Source of the DNA: a bacterium
Lineage (GTDB): Bacteria > JAMORN01
Direction of reading: 5' to 3'
DNA: 5,259 nt
Assembly (NCBI GenBank): GCA_027063545.1
Contig: JAMORN010000188.1
Coordinates: 1-5,259, forward strand
The notes beneath the pieces are model-generated. The model did no database searches, was not told where the DNA came from, and worked only from the letters and a program-made list of their open reading frames with translations. Each line of letters opens with the position of its first letter. Within the stretch, counting starts at the first letter, position 1. Both the position numbers and the translations under genes were made by a program. This document shows positions 1-5,259 of the stretch, one piece after another.

Positions 1-60
1 CTCATCCTCTACCCTTGGCAAAGACAAACTATCTCCCAACACAACAACATTATATCTCAT
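1..60 (-). CDS. GDSL/SGNH-family hydrolase, N-terminal fragment (cut by window edge)
   Basis: Only the first 20 codons are present, running from the ATG at 60 to 58 out of the left edge. They encode MRYNVVVLGD followed by SLSLPRVEDE. A hydrophobic beta strand leading straight into GDSLS at residues 9-13 is the block I nucleophile motif of SGNH/GDSL esterases and acyl hydrolases, with Ser11 as the expected nucleophile. There is no room for a signal peptide before the motif, which suggests a cytoplasmic enzyme. The ATG overlaps the neuB TGA stop as ATGA, and a GAGG lies 10 nt upstream (71-74), so translation is probably coupled to neuB. The operon context suggests removal or transfer of acyl groups on a nonulosonate or nearby glycan, but this is inference. 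The family call rests on one motif, and the Asp-His part of the catalytic triad is outside the window. Confidence 0.6.
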   Translation of the reverse strand, partial: MRYNVVVLGDSLSLPRVEDE

Positions 61-1064
61 AACTCAATTACCTCATCCTTTTTAAAATCACGTTTTGCAA
101 CCTTTCCAATAACCTCTTTCCATCTCATAGGAGAAATTCCTGTTCCTGGTCTTTTTACTGTTAAATTCTCTTCTGTAAATACCTCTCCTTTTTTTATCTC
201 TCTGGCCGCAACAATACTCTTTCTTGCCACTTTAATATTTTTTACTTCACTTTTTGAAGGCTTTTTAATTCCATTGCCTAACGCCTTTTCTATCTTTCTT
301 ATAGCCTCCACCATAGCCTTAAGTTCATGTGGCTCTAAAGAGGCTTTATGATCAGGCCCAGGCATGTTTTTATCTAATGTAAAATGCTTCTCAATAGCAA
401 CAGCTCCAATTGCCACAGCTGCTATAGGAACTTCTATACCTAAAGTATGATCACTATACCCAACTCTAACTTTAAAAGCCTCTTTTATTGTAAGCATTGC
501 TTTTAAATTTACATCCTCAACAGGTGTTGGATATTCAGTATTTGCATGAAGAACTATAATATTTTCTCTTTTTGTTCCAAATCTTTCAAGAACGTCTATC
601 GCATCTTCAATCTCTCCTAAATTAGCCATTCCTGTTGATAATATTATAGGTTTTTTATATGAGCCTATTTCTTTAAGTAATGGATAATTAGTAATCTCGC
701 CAGAAGGTATCTTAAAAACCTCCATTCCTAAATCATATAAAAATCTTGCACTATCTATATCAAAAGGTGTTGACATGAATAGAATTCCTTTTTCCTTACA
801 ATAATTAAATAACTCTTCAAAATTTTCATAAGATAACTCTAATTTTTTTATCATCTCAAGTTGAGATTCATCTGAGCCTGTTGTCTTCTTTTGATATTCT
901 GCTTTTTGAGCATATTTAGAAACAATCTTCTCTGCTTTAAAAGTTTGAAACTTAACTGCCGTAGCACCTGATTCTTTTGCTACATCAACCATTTTCTTTG
1001 CAAGTTCAAGACTTCCATTATGATTTACACCAGCCTCTGCGATTATAAATACCTTTTCAAACAT
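57..1064 (-). CDS. neuB: N,N'-diacetyllegionaminate / N-acetylneuraminate synthase (NeuB/LegI family)
   Basis: This cytoplasmic enzyme condenses phosphoenolpyruvate with a 2-acetamido or 2,4-diacetamido hexose to form a nine-carbon nonulosonic acid. The 335-residue protein has the full family layout: a TIM barrel (about 5-260) and a C-terminal SAF/antifreeze-like domain (about 280-335). Visible motifs are IAEAGVNHNG (8-17), KFQTFKAEKI (38-47), GYSDHT (202-207), EKHFTLDKNMPGPDHKASLEP split over 225-245, and KRPGTGISP (304-312). Glu10, His206, His227 and Arg305 fit the catalytic Glu25, metal-binding His215 and His236, and SAF-domain Arg314 of meningococcal NeuB; the 21-residue His spacing is identical. 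The DKNMPGPDHKASLEP form is of NeuB/LegI type, not PseI. Sequence alone does not separate sialic from legionaminic acid synthases; the legB and legC neighbours favour legionaminate. The start is fixed by AAAGGAG eight bases upstream. The gene lies 13 nt after neuD and its stop overlaps the next start. Confidence 0.93.
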   Translation of the reverse strand: MFEKVFIIAEAGVNHNGSLELAKKMVDVAKESGATAVKFQTFKAEKIVSKYAQKAEYQKKTTGSDESQLEMIKKLELSYENFEELFNYCKEKGILFMSTPFDIDSARFLYDLGMEVFKIPSGEITNYPLLKEIGSYKKPIILSTGMANLGEIEDAIDVLERFGTKRENIIVLHANTEYPTPVEDVNLKAMLTIKEAFKVRVGYSDHTLGIEVPIAAVAIGAVAIEKHFTLDKNMPGPDHKASLEPHELKAMVEAIRKIEKALGNGIKKPSKSEVKNIKVARKSIVAAREIKKGEVFTEENLTVKRPGTGISPMRWKEVIGKVAKRDFKKDEVIEL

Positions 1065-1072
1065 CTCTTTAA

Positions 1073-1079
1073 CTCCTTT
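1073..1079 (-). promoter_or_regulatory. Shine-Dalgarno of neuB
   Basis: Read on the minus strand this is AAAGGAG, eight bases before the neuB ATG. It overlaps the TAA stop of the upstream acetyltransferase gene, so ribosomes ending that gene can reload here. It supports the chosen neuB start. Confidence 0.8.
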
Positions 1080-1665
1080 ATTTTACAAGACTTCCAGCCT
1101 TTATAAAACTTTTCTCAGGAATTTCTATATACTGCTTTGTAACAGCATTACTACCTATAAAAGAATAATTTCCAACTTTTACTCCACCATTTATAACAGC
1201 ACCTGTTGAAATATGACAATGATCACCAATAATAGCATCATGCTCAACTAAAGCCTTTGTATTTATAATACAATTGCTTCCTATGATAGCAGAAGCATTA
1301 ACAGCAGCATGGTGCATCACAACAGTACCTTCCCCAATTTTAGCATATTTGGAAACATAAGCATAAGGGGAAATAATAACAGGAAGATTATATCCTATTT
1401 CTTTTAATAAATTATATAATTTAATCCTTGGTTCTACATTATATATATGGCCTATTGTAATTATAGCATTTTTAACCTCATTAAATAACTTAGGCAAATC
1501 TTCATCAGTTCCAATTATTTCATATCCTAAAACCTTTTTACCTACATTCTCTTTTAAATCAATTAAACCATAAATATTAAATCTTCCCTCTGTTTCTATT
1601 ACATCAATAACCGCTTTTGCATGACCTCCTGCACCTATCAAAATTATATTCTCTTTTTTCTCCAT
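1078..1665 (-). CDS. neuD: NeuD/PglD-type sugar acetyltransferase (left-handed beta-helix)
   Basis: This 195-residue acyl-CoA-dependent acetyltransferase has an N-terminal Rossmann-like nucleotide-sugar domain, opening with ILIGAGGHAKAVID (8-21), and a C-terminal hexapeptide-repeat left-handed beta-helix (about 98-180: YAKIGEG, AIIGSNC, AIIGDHC, VKVGNYS, then SFIGSNAV). NTKALVEHDAIIGDHCHIS (135-153) matches the PglD active-site region; His142 and His151 have the same nine-residue spacing as the catalytic His125 and acetyl-contacting His134 of Campylobacter PglD. Between legC and neuB, the likely job is N-acetylation of the 4-amino sugar made by LegC (the LegH/PglD role). O-acetylation of the finished nonulosonate, as for some NeuD proteins, is the alternative. 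The protein is slightly short for the family, ending AGSLVK after the helix. Its ATG directly follows the legC TAA (TAAATG), with a GAGGG ribosome site inside the legC end. Confidence 0.88.
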   Translation of the reverse strand: MEKKENIILIGAGGHAKAVIDVIETEGRFNIYGLIDLKENVGKKVLGYEIIGTDEDLPKLFNEVKNAIITIGHIYNVEPRIKLYNLLKEIGYNLPVIISPYAYVSKYAKIGEGTVVMHHAAVNASAIIGSNCIINTKALVEHDAIIGDHCHISTGAVINGGVKVGNYSFIGSNAVTKQYIEIPEKSFIKAGSLVK

Positions 1666-2820
1666 TTACACCCTCACACTACTAGGTATATTCACAATCC
1701 TTTCTTCTAAATAAATAGCATTGTTAAGTTCTCCCTTAGGACAATCTTTATACATATCAAGTTTATTCATAAGCCTCCAAATTGGTCGTGTCATAACGCC
1801 ATTATTATTTGAATACTCTAAAAACTCATCCCTTTCCTTTAATGAATCAAACATTATTGCATTAAGCCAATAATTACTTCTTGCACCTTTTGGCTCTTCT
1901 ATAAACTTAACACCTATTTCATTAAAAAATTTTTTATAAATTTTTGCCAACTCTCTTTTGTTTTCAATAAAAAATTTTAAATTCTCCATTTGTCCTACAA
2001 GGAGTGCTGCATTTATATTTGGCATTCTATAATTATAAGCAATCATATCATGAACATACTCCCAAGGATGAGGAAGTTTTGCTGTGGTAGTAAGATGTTT
2101 GGCTAATTTGGCTAAATCTTCATCATCTGTAACAATAACTCCTCCTCCGCCTGAGGTTATAATTTTGTTCCCATTAAATGAAAATATTCCCAATTTCCCA
2201 AATGTCCCTGTATGTTTTCCTTTATATAAACTTCCCAAAGATTCTGCTGCATCCTCAACCACTATTAAATTAAACTCTTCAGCAATCTCTAGTATTTCAT
2301 CTATCTTTACAGGATGACCAAAAGTATGCATAGGAACAACTGCTTTTATAACTTTAGAAGTTTTTTTATTAATACACTTACCCTCTTTTAAAATACAATT
2401 ATCCTCTAGAAATTTTCTTAAAGCAGTAGGAGATAAGCCTAATGTATCTAAATCTACATCAACAAATACGGGTGTTGCGCCAGCATGGGATATAGCATTA
2501 CAAGTAGCAACAAAGGTTAAAGGCTGAGTAATAACCTCATCTCCTTCCTTTACCCCTGCAACAATCAAAGCAATATGCAAAGCTGCTGTCCCATTTACTG
2601 TTGCTACAGCAAATTTTGCCCCAACAAACTCCGCCAATTTTTTTTCAAATTCATTCACATACTTCCCCACACTTGAAACAAAAGTGGAATCTATGGTATC
2701 AAGCACATACTCCCTTTCTTTTCCTATAAATTTAGGTTCATGAAGAGGAATAAACTCCTTATTACCAAAAAGATCTTTAATAAAATTTATAATTTTATCA
2801 TAAAATTCTTTCTTCTCCAT
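1666..2820 (-). CDS. legC: LegC-type PLP-dependent nucleotide-sugar aminotransferase
   Basis: This 384-residue fold-type I aminotransferase of the DegT/DnrJ/EryC1 group would move an amino group, usually from glutamate, onto C4 of the 4-keto-6-deoxy-N-acetylhexosamine nucleotide made by LegB. Visible landmarks are IPLHEPKFIGKE (24-35), the phosphate-binding NGTAALH (76-82), VVEDAAESLGS (187-197) with Asp190 for the PLP ring nitrogen, and SFNGNKIITSGGGG (214-227) with Lys219 as the Schiff-base lysine. Two features are typical of the LegC subgroup rather than shorter PglE/PseC/WecE relatives, as far as I recall: an extra N-terminal helix (about 1-22), and a Cys-containing insertion, NCILKEGKCINKKTSK (141-156), before AVVPMHTFGHP. 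The sequence looks intact. It starts 28 nt after the legB stop, with AAAAGG eight bases before the ATG, and ends flush against neuD. Bacillosamine-type synthesis is the alternative, but neuB beside it favours legionaminate. Confidence 0.92.
   Translation of the reverse strand: MEKKEFYDKIINFIKDLFGNKEFIPLHEPKFIGKEREYVLDTIDSTFVSSVGKYVNEFEKKLAEFVGAKFAVATVNGTAALHIALIVAGVKEGDEVITQPLTFVATCNAISHAGATPVFVDVDLDTLGLSPTALRKFLEDNCILKEGKCINKKTSKVIKAVVPMHTFGHPVKIDEILEIAEEFNLIVVEDAAESLGSLYKGKHTGTFGKLGIFSFNGNKIITSGGGGVIVTDDEDLAKLAKHLTTTAKLPHPWEYVHDMIAYNYRMPNINAALLVGQMENLKFFIENKRELAKIYKKFFNEIGVKFIEEPKGARSNYWLNAIMFDSLKERDEFLEYSNNNGVMTRPIWRLMNKLDMYKDCPKGELNNAIYLEERIVNIPSSVRV
1671..1675 (-). promoter_or_regulatory. 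Shine-Dalgarno of neuD inside the legC 3' end
   Basis: GAGGG on the minus strand lies five bases before the neuD ATG and inside the last codons of legC. The stop and start abut without a gap, so termination-reinitiation coupling is likely. The match to AGGAG is partial. Confidence 0.5.
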
Positions 2821-2828
2821 AATAGAAA

Positions 2829-2834
2829 CCTTTT
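2829..2834 (-). promoter_or_regulatory. Shine-Dalgarno of legC
   Basis: AAAAGG on the minus strand is eight bases before the legC ATG, within the 28-nt legB-legC gap. It is weaker than the AAAGGAG sites of legB and neuB. I see no hairpin in the gap that would act as a terminator, so legB and legC are probably on one transcript. Confidence 0.5.
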
Positions 2835-2848
2835 AGTATATTATTTTT

Positions 2849-3841
2849 TTAGAGGTTATATATATCAACTTTATATTTATTTAAATTTTCCTCTTTAGTA
2901 AACCATTCAATTGTCTCTTTTAATCCTTCCTCTAATGTATAATCTGGTTCAAAACCTGTTAATTCCTTTATTTTTGTATTATCTCCCCATAATCTGAAAA
3001 CTTCTGATTTTTGAGGTCTAAGTCTAATTTCTTCTGTTTCCACCTCTGCATTAGAGTTCATTAATTTTTTTATTAAATTAAATAACTCACCTATTGAAAT
3101 CTCATAATTAGAACTAATATTTACCACCTCTCCTATACATTTATCACATTTAGCTAAATATATAAAACCCTTTACTGTATCCTTAACATAATTAAAATCT
3201 CTTGTTGGCCTTAAATCACCTAATTTAATCCTTTTCTTCCCTGCAGCCATCTGTGTTATTATTGTAGGAATAACCGCACGGGCTGATTGTCTTGGCCCAT
3301 ATGTATTAAAAGGTCTTGCAACAACTAAAGGCAGCTCAAAAGCATGATAAAAACTTAAAGCAATAGCATCTGCTCCTATTTTTGTAGCACTATAAGGAGA
3401 TTGAGGCTGAAGTGGATGTTTCTCATCAATTGGGACATATTTAGCAGTACCATAAACCTCACTTGTTGAAGTATGAATAACTTTCTCTATTCCAAATTCT
3501 AATGCTGCCTGACATATATTTAAAGTACCTTTTATATTTGTATCAACATAACTATCTGGTGCTTTATAGGAATATGGAATAGCAATAAGGGCTGCTAAAT
3601 GAAATACCACATCCACATCTTTTACTATGTCTTTACAAAAATGGGGATCTCTAACATCACCAGTAACAATTTCTATATCATCTTTACACTCAACGTCTTC
3701 AAGCCATCCCCAATAATTAAATGAATTATAATAAGATAAAGCCCTAACCTCTGCTCCTTCTTTATATAAACCCTCAACTAAATGAGAACCTATAAATCCA
3801 TCTGCTCCTGTAACTAATACTTTTTTTCCATTTAATTCCAT
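2849..3841 (-). CDS. legB: LegB-type NAD-dependent nucleotide-sugar 4,6-dehydratase
   Basis: This 330-residue extended short-chain dehydrogenase/reductase probably catalyses the first committed step, turning a nucleotide-linked GlcNAc into its 4-keto-6-deoxy form with tightly bound NAD. The Rossmann motif is VLVTGADGFIGSHL (8-21), with GDVRD at 61-65. The catalytic region has STSEVYG (125-131) and Tyr150-SAT-Lys154 (YxxxK), followed by the substrate-binding ARPFNTYGPRQ (175-185). The Ser before Glu128 replaces the Asp of RmlB-type TDEVYG; this STSEVYG form is usual in LegB-like enzymes as I know them and does not suggest inactivation. It is soluble, with no membrane segment, unlike PglF. Campylobacter LegB uses GDP-GlcNAc while other legionaminate pathways use UDP-GlcNAc; the sequence does not tell me which. 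It is the first gene of the operon. AAAGGAG six bases upstream fixes the start. Confidence 0.92.
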   Translation of the reverse strand: MELNGKKVLVTGADGFIGSHLVEGLYKEGAEVRALSYYNSFNYWGWLEDVECKDDIEIVTGDVRDPHFCKDIVKDVDVVFHLAALIAIPYSYKAPDSYVDTNIKGTLNICQAALEFGIEKVIHTSTSEVYGTAKYVPIDEKHPLQPQSPYSATKIGADAIALSFYHAFELPLVVARPFNTYGPRQSARAVIPTIITQMAAGKKRIKLGDLRPTRDFNYVKDTVKGFIYLAKCDKCIGEVVNISSNYEISIGELFNLIKKLMNSNAEVETEEIRLRPQKSEVFRLWGDNTKIKELTGFEPDYTLEEGLKETIEWFTKEENLNKYKVDIYNL

Positions 3842-3847
3842 ATAAAG

Positions 3848-3854
3848 CTCCTTT
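3848..3854 (-). promoter_or_regulatory. Shine-Dalgarno of legB
   Basis: AAAGGAG on the minus strand lies six bases before the legB ATG. It sits in a small inverted repeat, TAAAG-GAG-CTTTA (3843-3855), whose 5-bp stem would partly cover it. The stem is short and AT-rich, so a regulatory role is unproven. Confidence 0.75.
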
Positions 3855-3894
3855 AATTAGATTTAGAATTCTTCTATTTTTTGTTTAATTTTTG

Positions 3895-3909
3895 TATTTT
3901 ATTAAAATA
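3895..3909. repeat. Short inverted repeat overlapping the candidate leg promoter
   Basis: TATTTTA and TAAAATA flank a single T, giving a perfect 7-bp dyad that covers the candidate -10 box and start point of the leg operon. Its position would suit an operator, but all arms are A/T and such dyads arise readily by chance in this composition. Confidence 0.3.
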
Positions 3910-3933
3910 TAAAAAAATTGCTTTATTTATCAA
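3906..3933 (-). promoter_or_regulatory. Candidate sigma70-type promoter for the leg operon
   Basis: On the minus strand, TTGATA (3933 to 3928) and TATATT (3911 to 3906) are separated by 16 bases; each differs from the bacterial consensus at one position. Transcription would start near 3899, leaving a leader of about 57 nt before legB. The -10 box overlaps a 15-bp dyad at 3895-3909. The gap is so AT-rich that chance matches are likely, but this is the best pair I found and it faces the right way. Confidence 0.4.
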
Positions 3934-3939
3934 TAAAAT

Positions 3940-5244
3940 ATGATTAGTACAATTAAAGAATTAACTAATTACTTTTGGGAATTAGAGGAAAAACTTGACT
4001 TAGTTAATTTTAATATAGATAATACTAAACCTTATTTATTAATAAGACAACCTCTTTTTATTGACGTTGCTGTTAAACTTGGCCTTTTTAATTCACCTCC
4101 TCATAAAAGACTTTCTAAAAAAGAAAAGTTTTTAAAGGGATTTAATCTGTTGTTTAATAGTATGTTCCATAATACATTTATAGAAAGCTATAAAGCAGAT
4201 ATTTTAATACATCCTCATGAAAGAGTAAAGAAAATAGATGGAGAATATGTAGACATTTATACTCATTATTTTGAAAAAGAATTAATAGAAAAAAATGTTA
4301 ATTTTATAGAATTAGAGAAACCATTTTTAGGAAAACATTATAAAATAAAAACAAAATATAGAATATATGAAGATTTTTTAATATTATTACGATATTTAAT
4401 AAAAATATTTATCAAGGTTAAATTTTCAAAAAAACAATTAGAAAAAATTAAAGAAATTGAAAAATTTTTAAAAAAAGATTTAAATGTGGAAATCGATCTC
4501 GTTGATAAAATTAAAGATGCTATTAAAACTTTTAAAGCAGATTATGTGCTTTATAAAATTATTCTGAAAAAAATTAATCCTCAAAAAGTCTATTTAGTTG
4601 TTTCCTACGGTAAACAAGCGTTAATAAAAGCATGTAAAGATTTAAATATAGAAGTTATAGAATTCCAACATGGAACAATTTTTTCTTATCATATGGGATA
4701 TAACTTCCCTTATTTAATTAAAAATAATAATATTATTACCCCTGAATATTTTCCAGATAAAATTCTTATATGGAGTGAATTCTGGAAAAAAGTCACTTTT
4801 ATACCTATCCCCGAAGAGAAAATTGAAATTTTTCCATTTTTATTTCTTAATAGATATAAGGACAAGTATAAACATCTAAAAAAAGATGCTAAAAATTTAA
4901 TTGTTATTTCCCAAGGCACAATAACTGATGAGATTGCATCTAAAATTATTGATAATTGGGACTACTTCAAAAATTTTAATATTTTATATAAACTCCATCC
5001 TGGAGAATATGAAAAATGGCAAAATTCAAAAAATTTATTAAAATTATCTAAATATGGAAATGTAAATATATTAAAAGATGAAGATTTATATAAACTATTT
5101 TCTATTAGTAAATACGTGGTAGGAGTATATTCTACTGCTATATTTGAAGCTTTAGAATTTAATTGTGAAATTATACTATTAAATGTTTCTGGTATTGAGT
5201 ATATGGAAGATTTTATCAAAATCTATAATCCTAAAATTTTTTAA
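3940..5244 (+). CDS. Putative capsule/LOS-type glycosyltransferase, GT-B-like, CMP/CDP-donor motifs
   Basis: This 434-residue protein has no confident named match. Its N-terminus, ELTNYFWELEEKLDLVNFNI (7-26) leading into YLLIR, resembles a family common in capsule and LOS loci that opens with a similar LWxLEKxxDL segment. HPHERVKKIDGEYVDIYTHY (91-110) also looks like a family signature. The C-terminal half has GT-B-like features: VVSYGKQALIKAC (220-232), EFQHG (241-245) then HMGYNFP (251-257), ISQGTITDE (323-331), KLHPGE (351-356), and YSTAIFEAL (397-405). HP and S/T motifs of this kind occur in CMP-sialic acid, CMP-Kdo and CDP-glycerol transferases, so a nucleoside monophosphate-type donor is plausible; an acidic D/E-D/E-G motif is not obvious. 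There is no signal peptide; about 147-161 is hydrophobic but basic, so membrane association is possible. The N-terminal family similarity supports Met1 although no Shine-Dalgarno precedes it. The gene is visibly more AT-rich than the leg genes. The end (NPKIF) seems abrupt and may be truncated. Confidence 0.6.
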   Translation: MISTIKELTNYFWELEEKLDLVNFNIDNTKPYLLIRQPLFIDVAVKLGLFNSPPHKRLSKKEKFLKGFNLLFNSMFHNTFIESYKADILIHPHERVKKIDGEYVDIYTHYFEKELIEKNVNFIELEKPFLGKHYKIKTKYRIYEDFLILLRYLIKIFIKVKFSKKQLEKIKEIEKFLKKDLNVEIDLVDKIKDAIKTFKADYVLYKIILKKINPQKVYLVVSYGKQALIKACKDLNIEVIEFQHGTIFSYHMGYNFPYLIKNNNIITPEYFPDKILIWSEFWKKVTFIPIPEEKIEIFPFLFLNRYKDKYKHLKKDAKNLIVISQGTITDEIASKIIDNWDYFKNFNILYKLHPGEYEKWQNSKNLLKLSKYGNVNILKDEDLYKLFSISKYVVGVYSTAIFEALEFNCEIILLNVSGIEYMEDFIKIYNPKIF

Positions 5245-5245
5245 C

Positions 5246-5255
5246 TTTTTTTTTT
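5246..5255. repeat. T10 homopolymer just after the transferase stop
   Basis: Ten consecutive T lie one base after the TAA stop, and a T6 tract (5237-5242) runs into that stop. Either a lost or a gained base in the T6 tract would carry the transferase reading frame open to the window edge. It could be a slippage site, a sequencing-error hotspot, or the U-tract of a weak terminator. The only nearby hairpin, AGATTTT-ATC-AAAATCT (5208-5224), lies inside the gene, is short and AT-rich, and is 12 bases before the T6 tract. Confidence 0.45.
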
Positions 5256-5259
5256 GTAG

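Larger units (their letters stand above)
3842..3939. other. Divergent intergenic region, very AT-rich
   Basis: These 98 bases separate the divergent legB operon and the plus-strand transferase gene, and must hold the start signals for at least one of them. Besides the legB ribosome site and the candidate minus-strand promoter, they contain two small perfect dyads: TATTTTA-T-TAAAATA (3895-3909) and TTTATT-TATC-AATAAA (3922-3937). For the plus-strand gene I found no convincing -35/-10 pair (TTGTTT at 3881-3886 has no good partner) and no Shine-Dalgarno. I see no coding potential. Confidence 0.6.

Noticed and set aside
57-1064. Reading the synthase as a dedicated Neu5Ac (sialic acid) or pseudaminate synthase
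   Set aside because: The neighbours legB and legC are not needed for Neu5Ac, and the DKNMPGPDHKASLEP motif is not of PseI type; legionaminate fits best, though specificity is not proven.
2084-2317. Plus-strand 77-codon open frame opposite legC
   Set aside because: It lies wholly antisense to the conserved PLP-binding core of legC, gives a low-complexity Ser/Pro/Ile-rich peptide, and has no ribosome site; it is a shadow.
2849-3841. STSEVYG instead of TDEVYG as a sign of an inactive dehydratase
   Set aside because: The Ser-Glu form is usual in LegB-like enzymes, and the Rossmann motif and YxxxK are intact.
4710-4919. Minus-strand 69-codon open frame inside the transferase gene
   Set aside because: It is antisense to a region with clear transferase motifs and has no family resemblance; open frames like this are expected in AT-rich sequence.
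4962-5219. Minus-strand 85-codon open frame inside the transferase gene
   Set aside because: It is antisense to the KLHPGE and YSTAIFEAL region, the best-supported part of the transferase; it is a shadow.
5208-5255. Hairpin AGATTTT-ATC-AAAATCT followed by T tracts as an intrinsic terminator
   Set aside because: The stem is 7 bp with only two G-C pairs, lies inside the coding region, and is separated from the T6 tract by 12 bases; too weak to call a terminator.
1-5259. CRISPR arrays, tRNA or rRNA genes, insertion sequences, attachment sites
   Set aside because: Reading both strands I saw no regularly spaced repeats, no cloverleaf-like conserved T-loop segments, no transposase motifs and no long direct or terminal repeats.

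Overview
This 5.3 kb window is part of a surface-glycan locus from an AT-rich genome, almost certainly bacterial. The minus strand carries a tightly packed operon for a nonulosonic acid, most likely N,N'-diacetyllegionaminic acid or a close isomer. Its order in the direction of transcription is legB (3841 to 2849), legC (2820 to 1666), neuD-like acetyltransferase (1665 to 1078), neuB/legI (1064 to 57), then the first 20 codons of a GDSL/SGNH-type hydrolase (60 to 1) that leaves the window. Gaps are 28 nt, 0 nt, 13 nt and a 4-nt ATGA overlap, and most starts have a purine-rich Shine-Dalgarno, so co-transcription and translational coupling are likely.

The genes read as consecutive pathway steps. 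LegB dehydrates a nucleotide-GlcNAc to the 4-keto-6-deoxy sugar. LegC adds a 4-amino group. The NeuD/PglD-like left-handed beta-helix enzyme probably acetylates that amine. After a hydrolysing 2-epimerase step (LegG/NeuC, not in the window), NeuB/LegI condenses the hexose with phosphoenolpyruvate. The activating CMP-sugar synthetase (LegF/NeuA) is also absent and would have to lie beyond an edge or elsewhere. The GDSL hydrolase start is a hint of a later acyl-modification step.

Divergently transcribed across a 98-bp, very AT-rich gap is a 434-residue protein (3940 to 5244, plus strand). It resembles a poorly characterised family of capsule/LOS-locus proteins with a GT-B-like C-terminal half: a QHG and H-x-GY segment, a KLHPGE motif and an ST...EAL segment. 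These motifs recall transferases that use CMP- or CDP-activated donors, so it is a reasonable candidate to transfer the nonulosonate or build the adjoining glycan; this is inference. Its C-terminus stops abruptly beside a T6 tract and a T10 run, so truncation or slippage is possible.

Organism: the sequence shows strong AT bias, AGA-type arginine codons, Lys/Glu/Ile-rich proteins and bacterial-style AGGAG ribosome sites. This would suit low-GC Campylobacterota, Aquificota or related lineages, or Firmicutes, but the window does not settle it. No RNA gene, CRISPR array, insertion sequence or attachment site is visible. The operon is a recognisable pathway rather than a new system; the less-described parts are the divergent transferase and the attached hydrolase.
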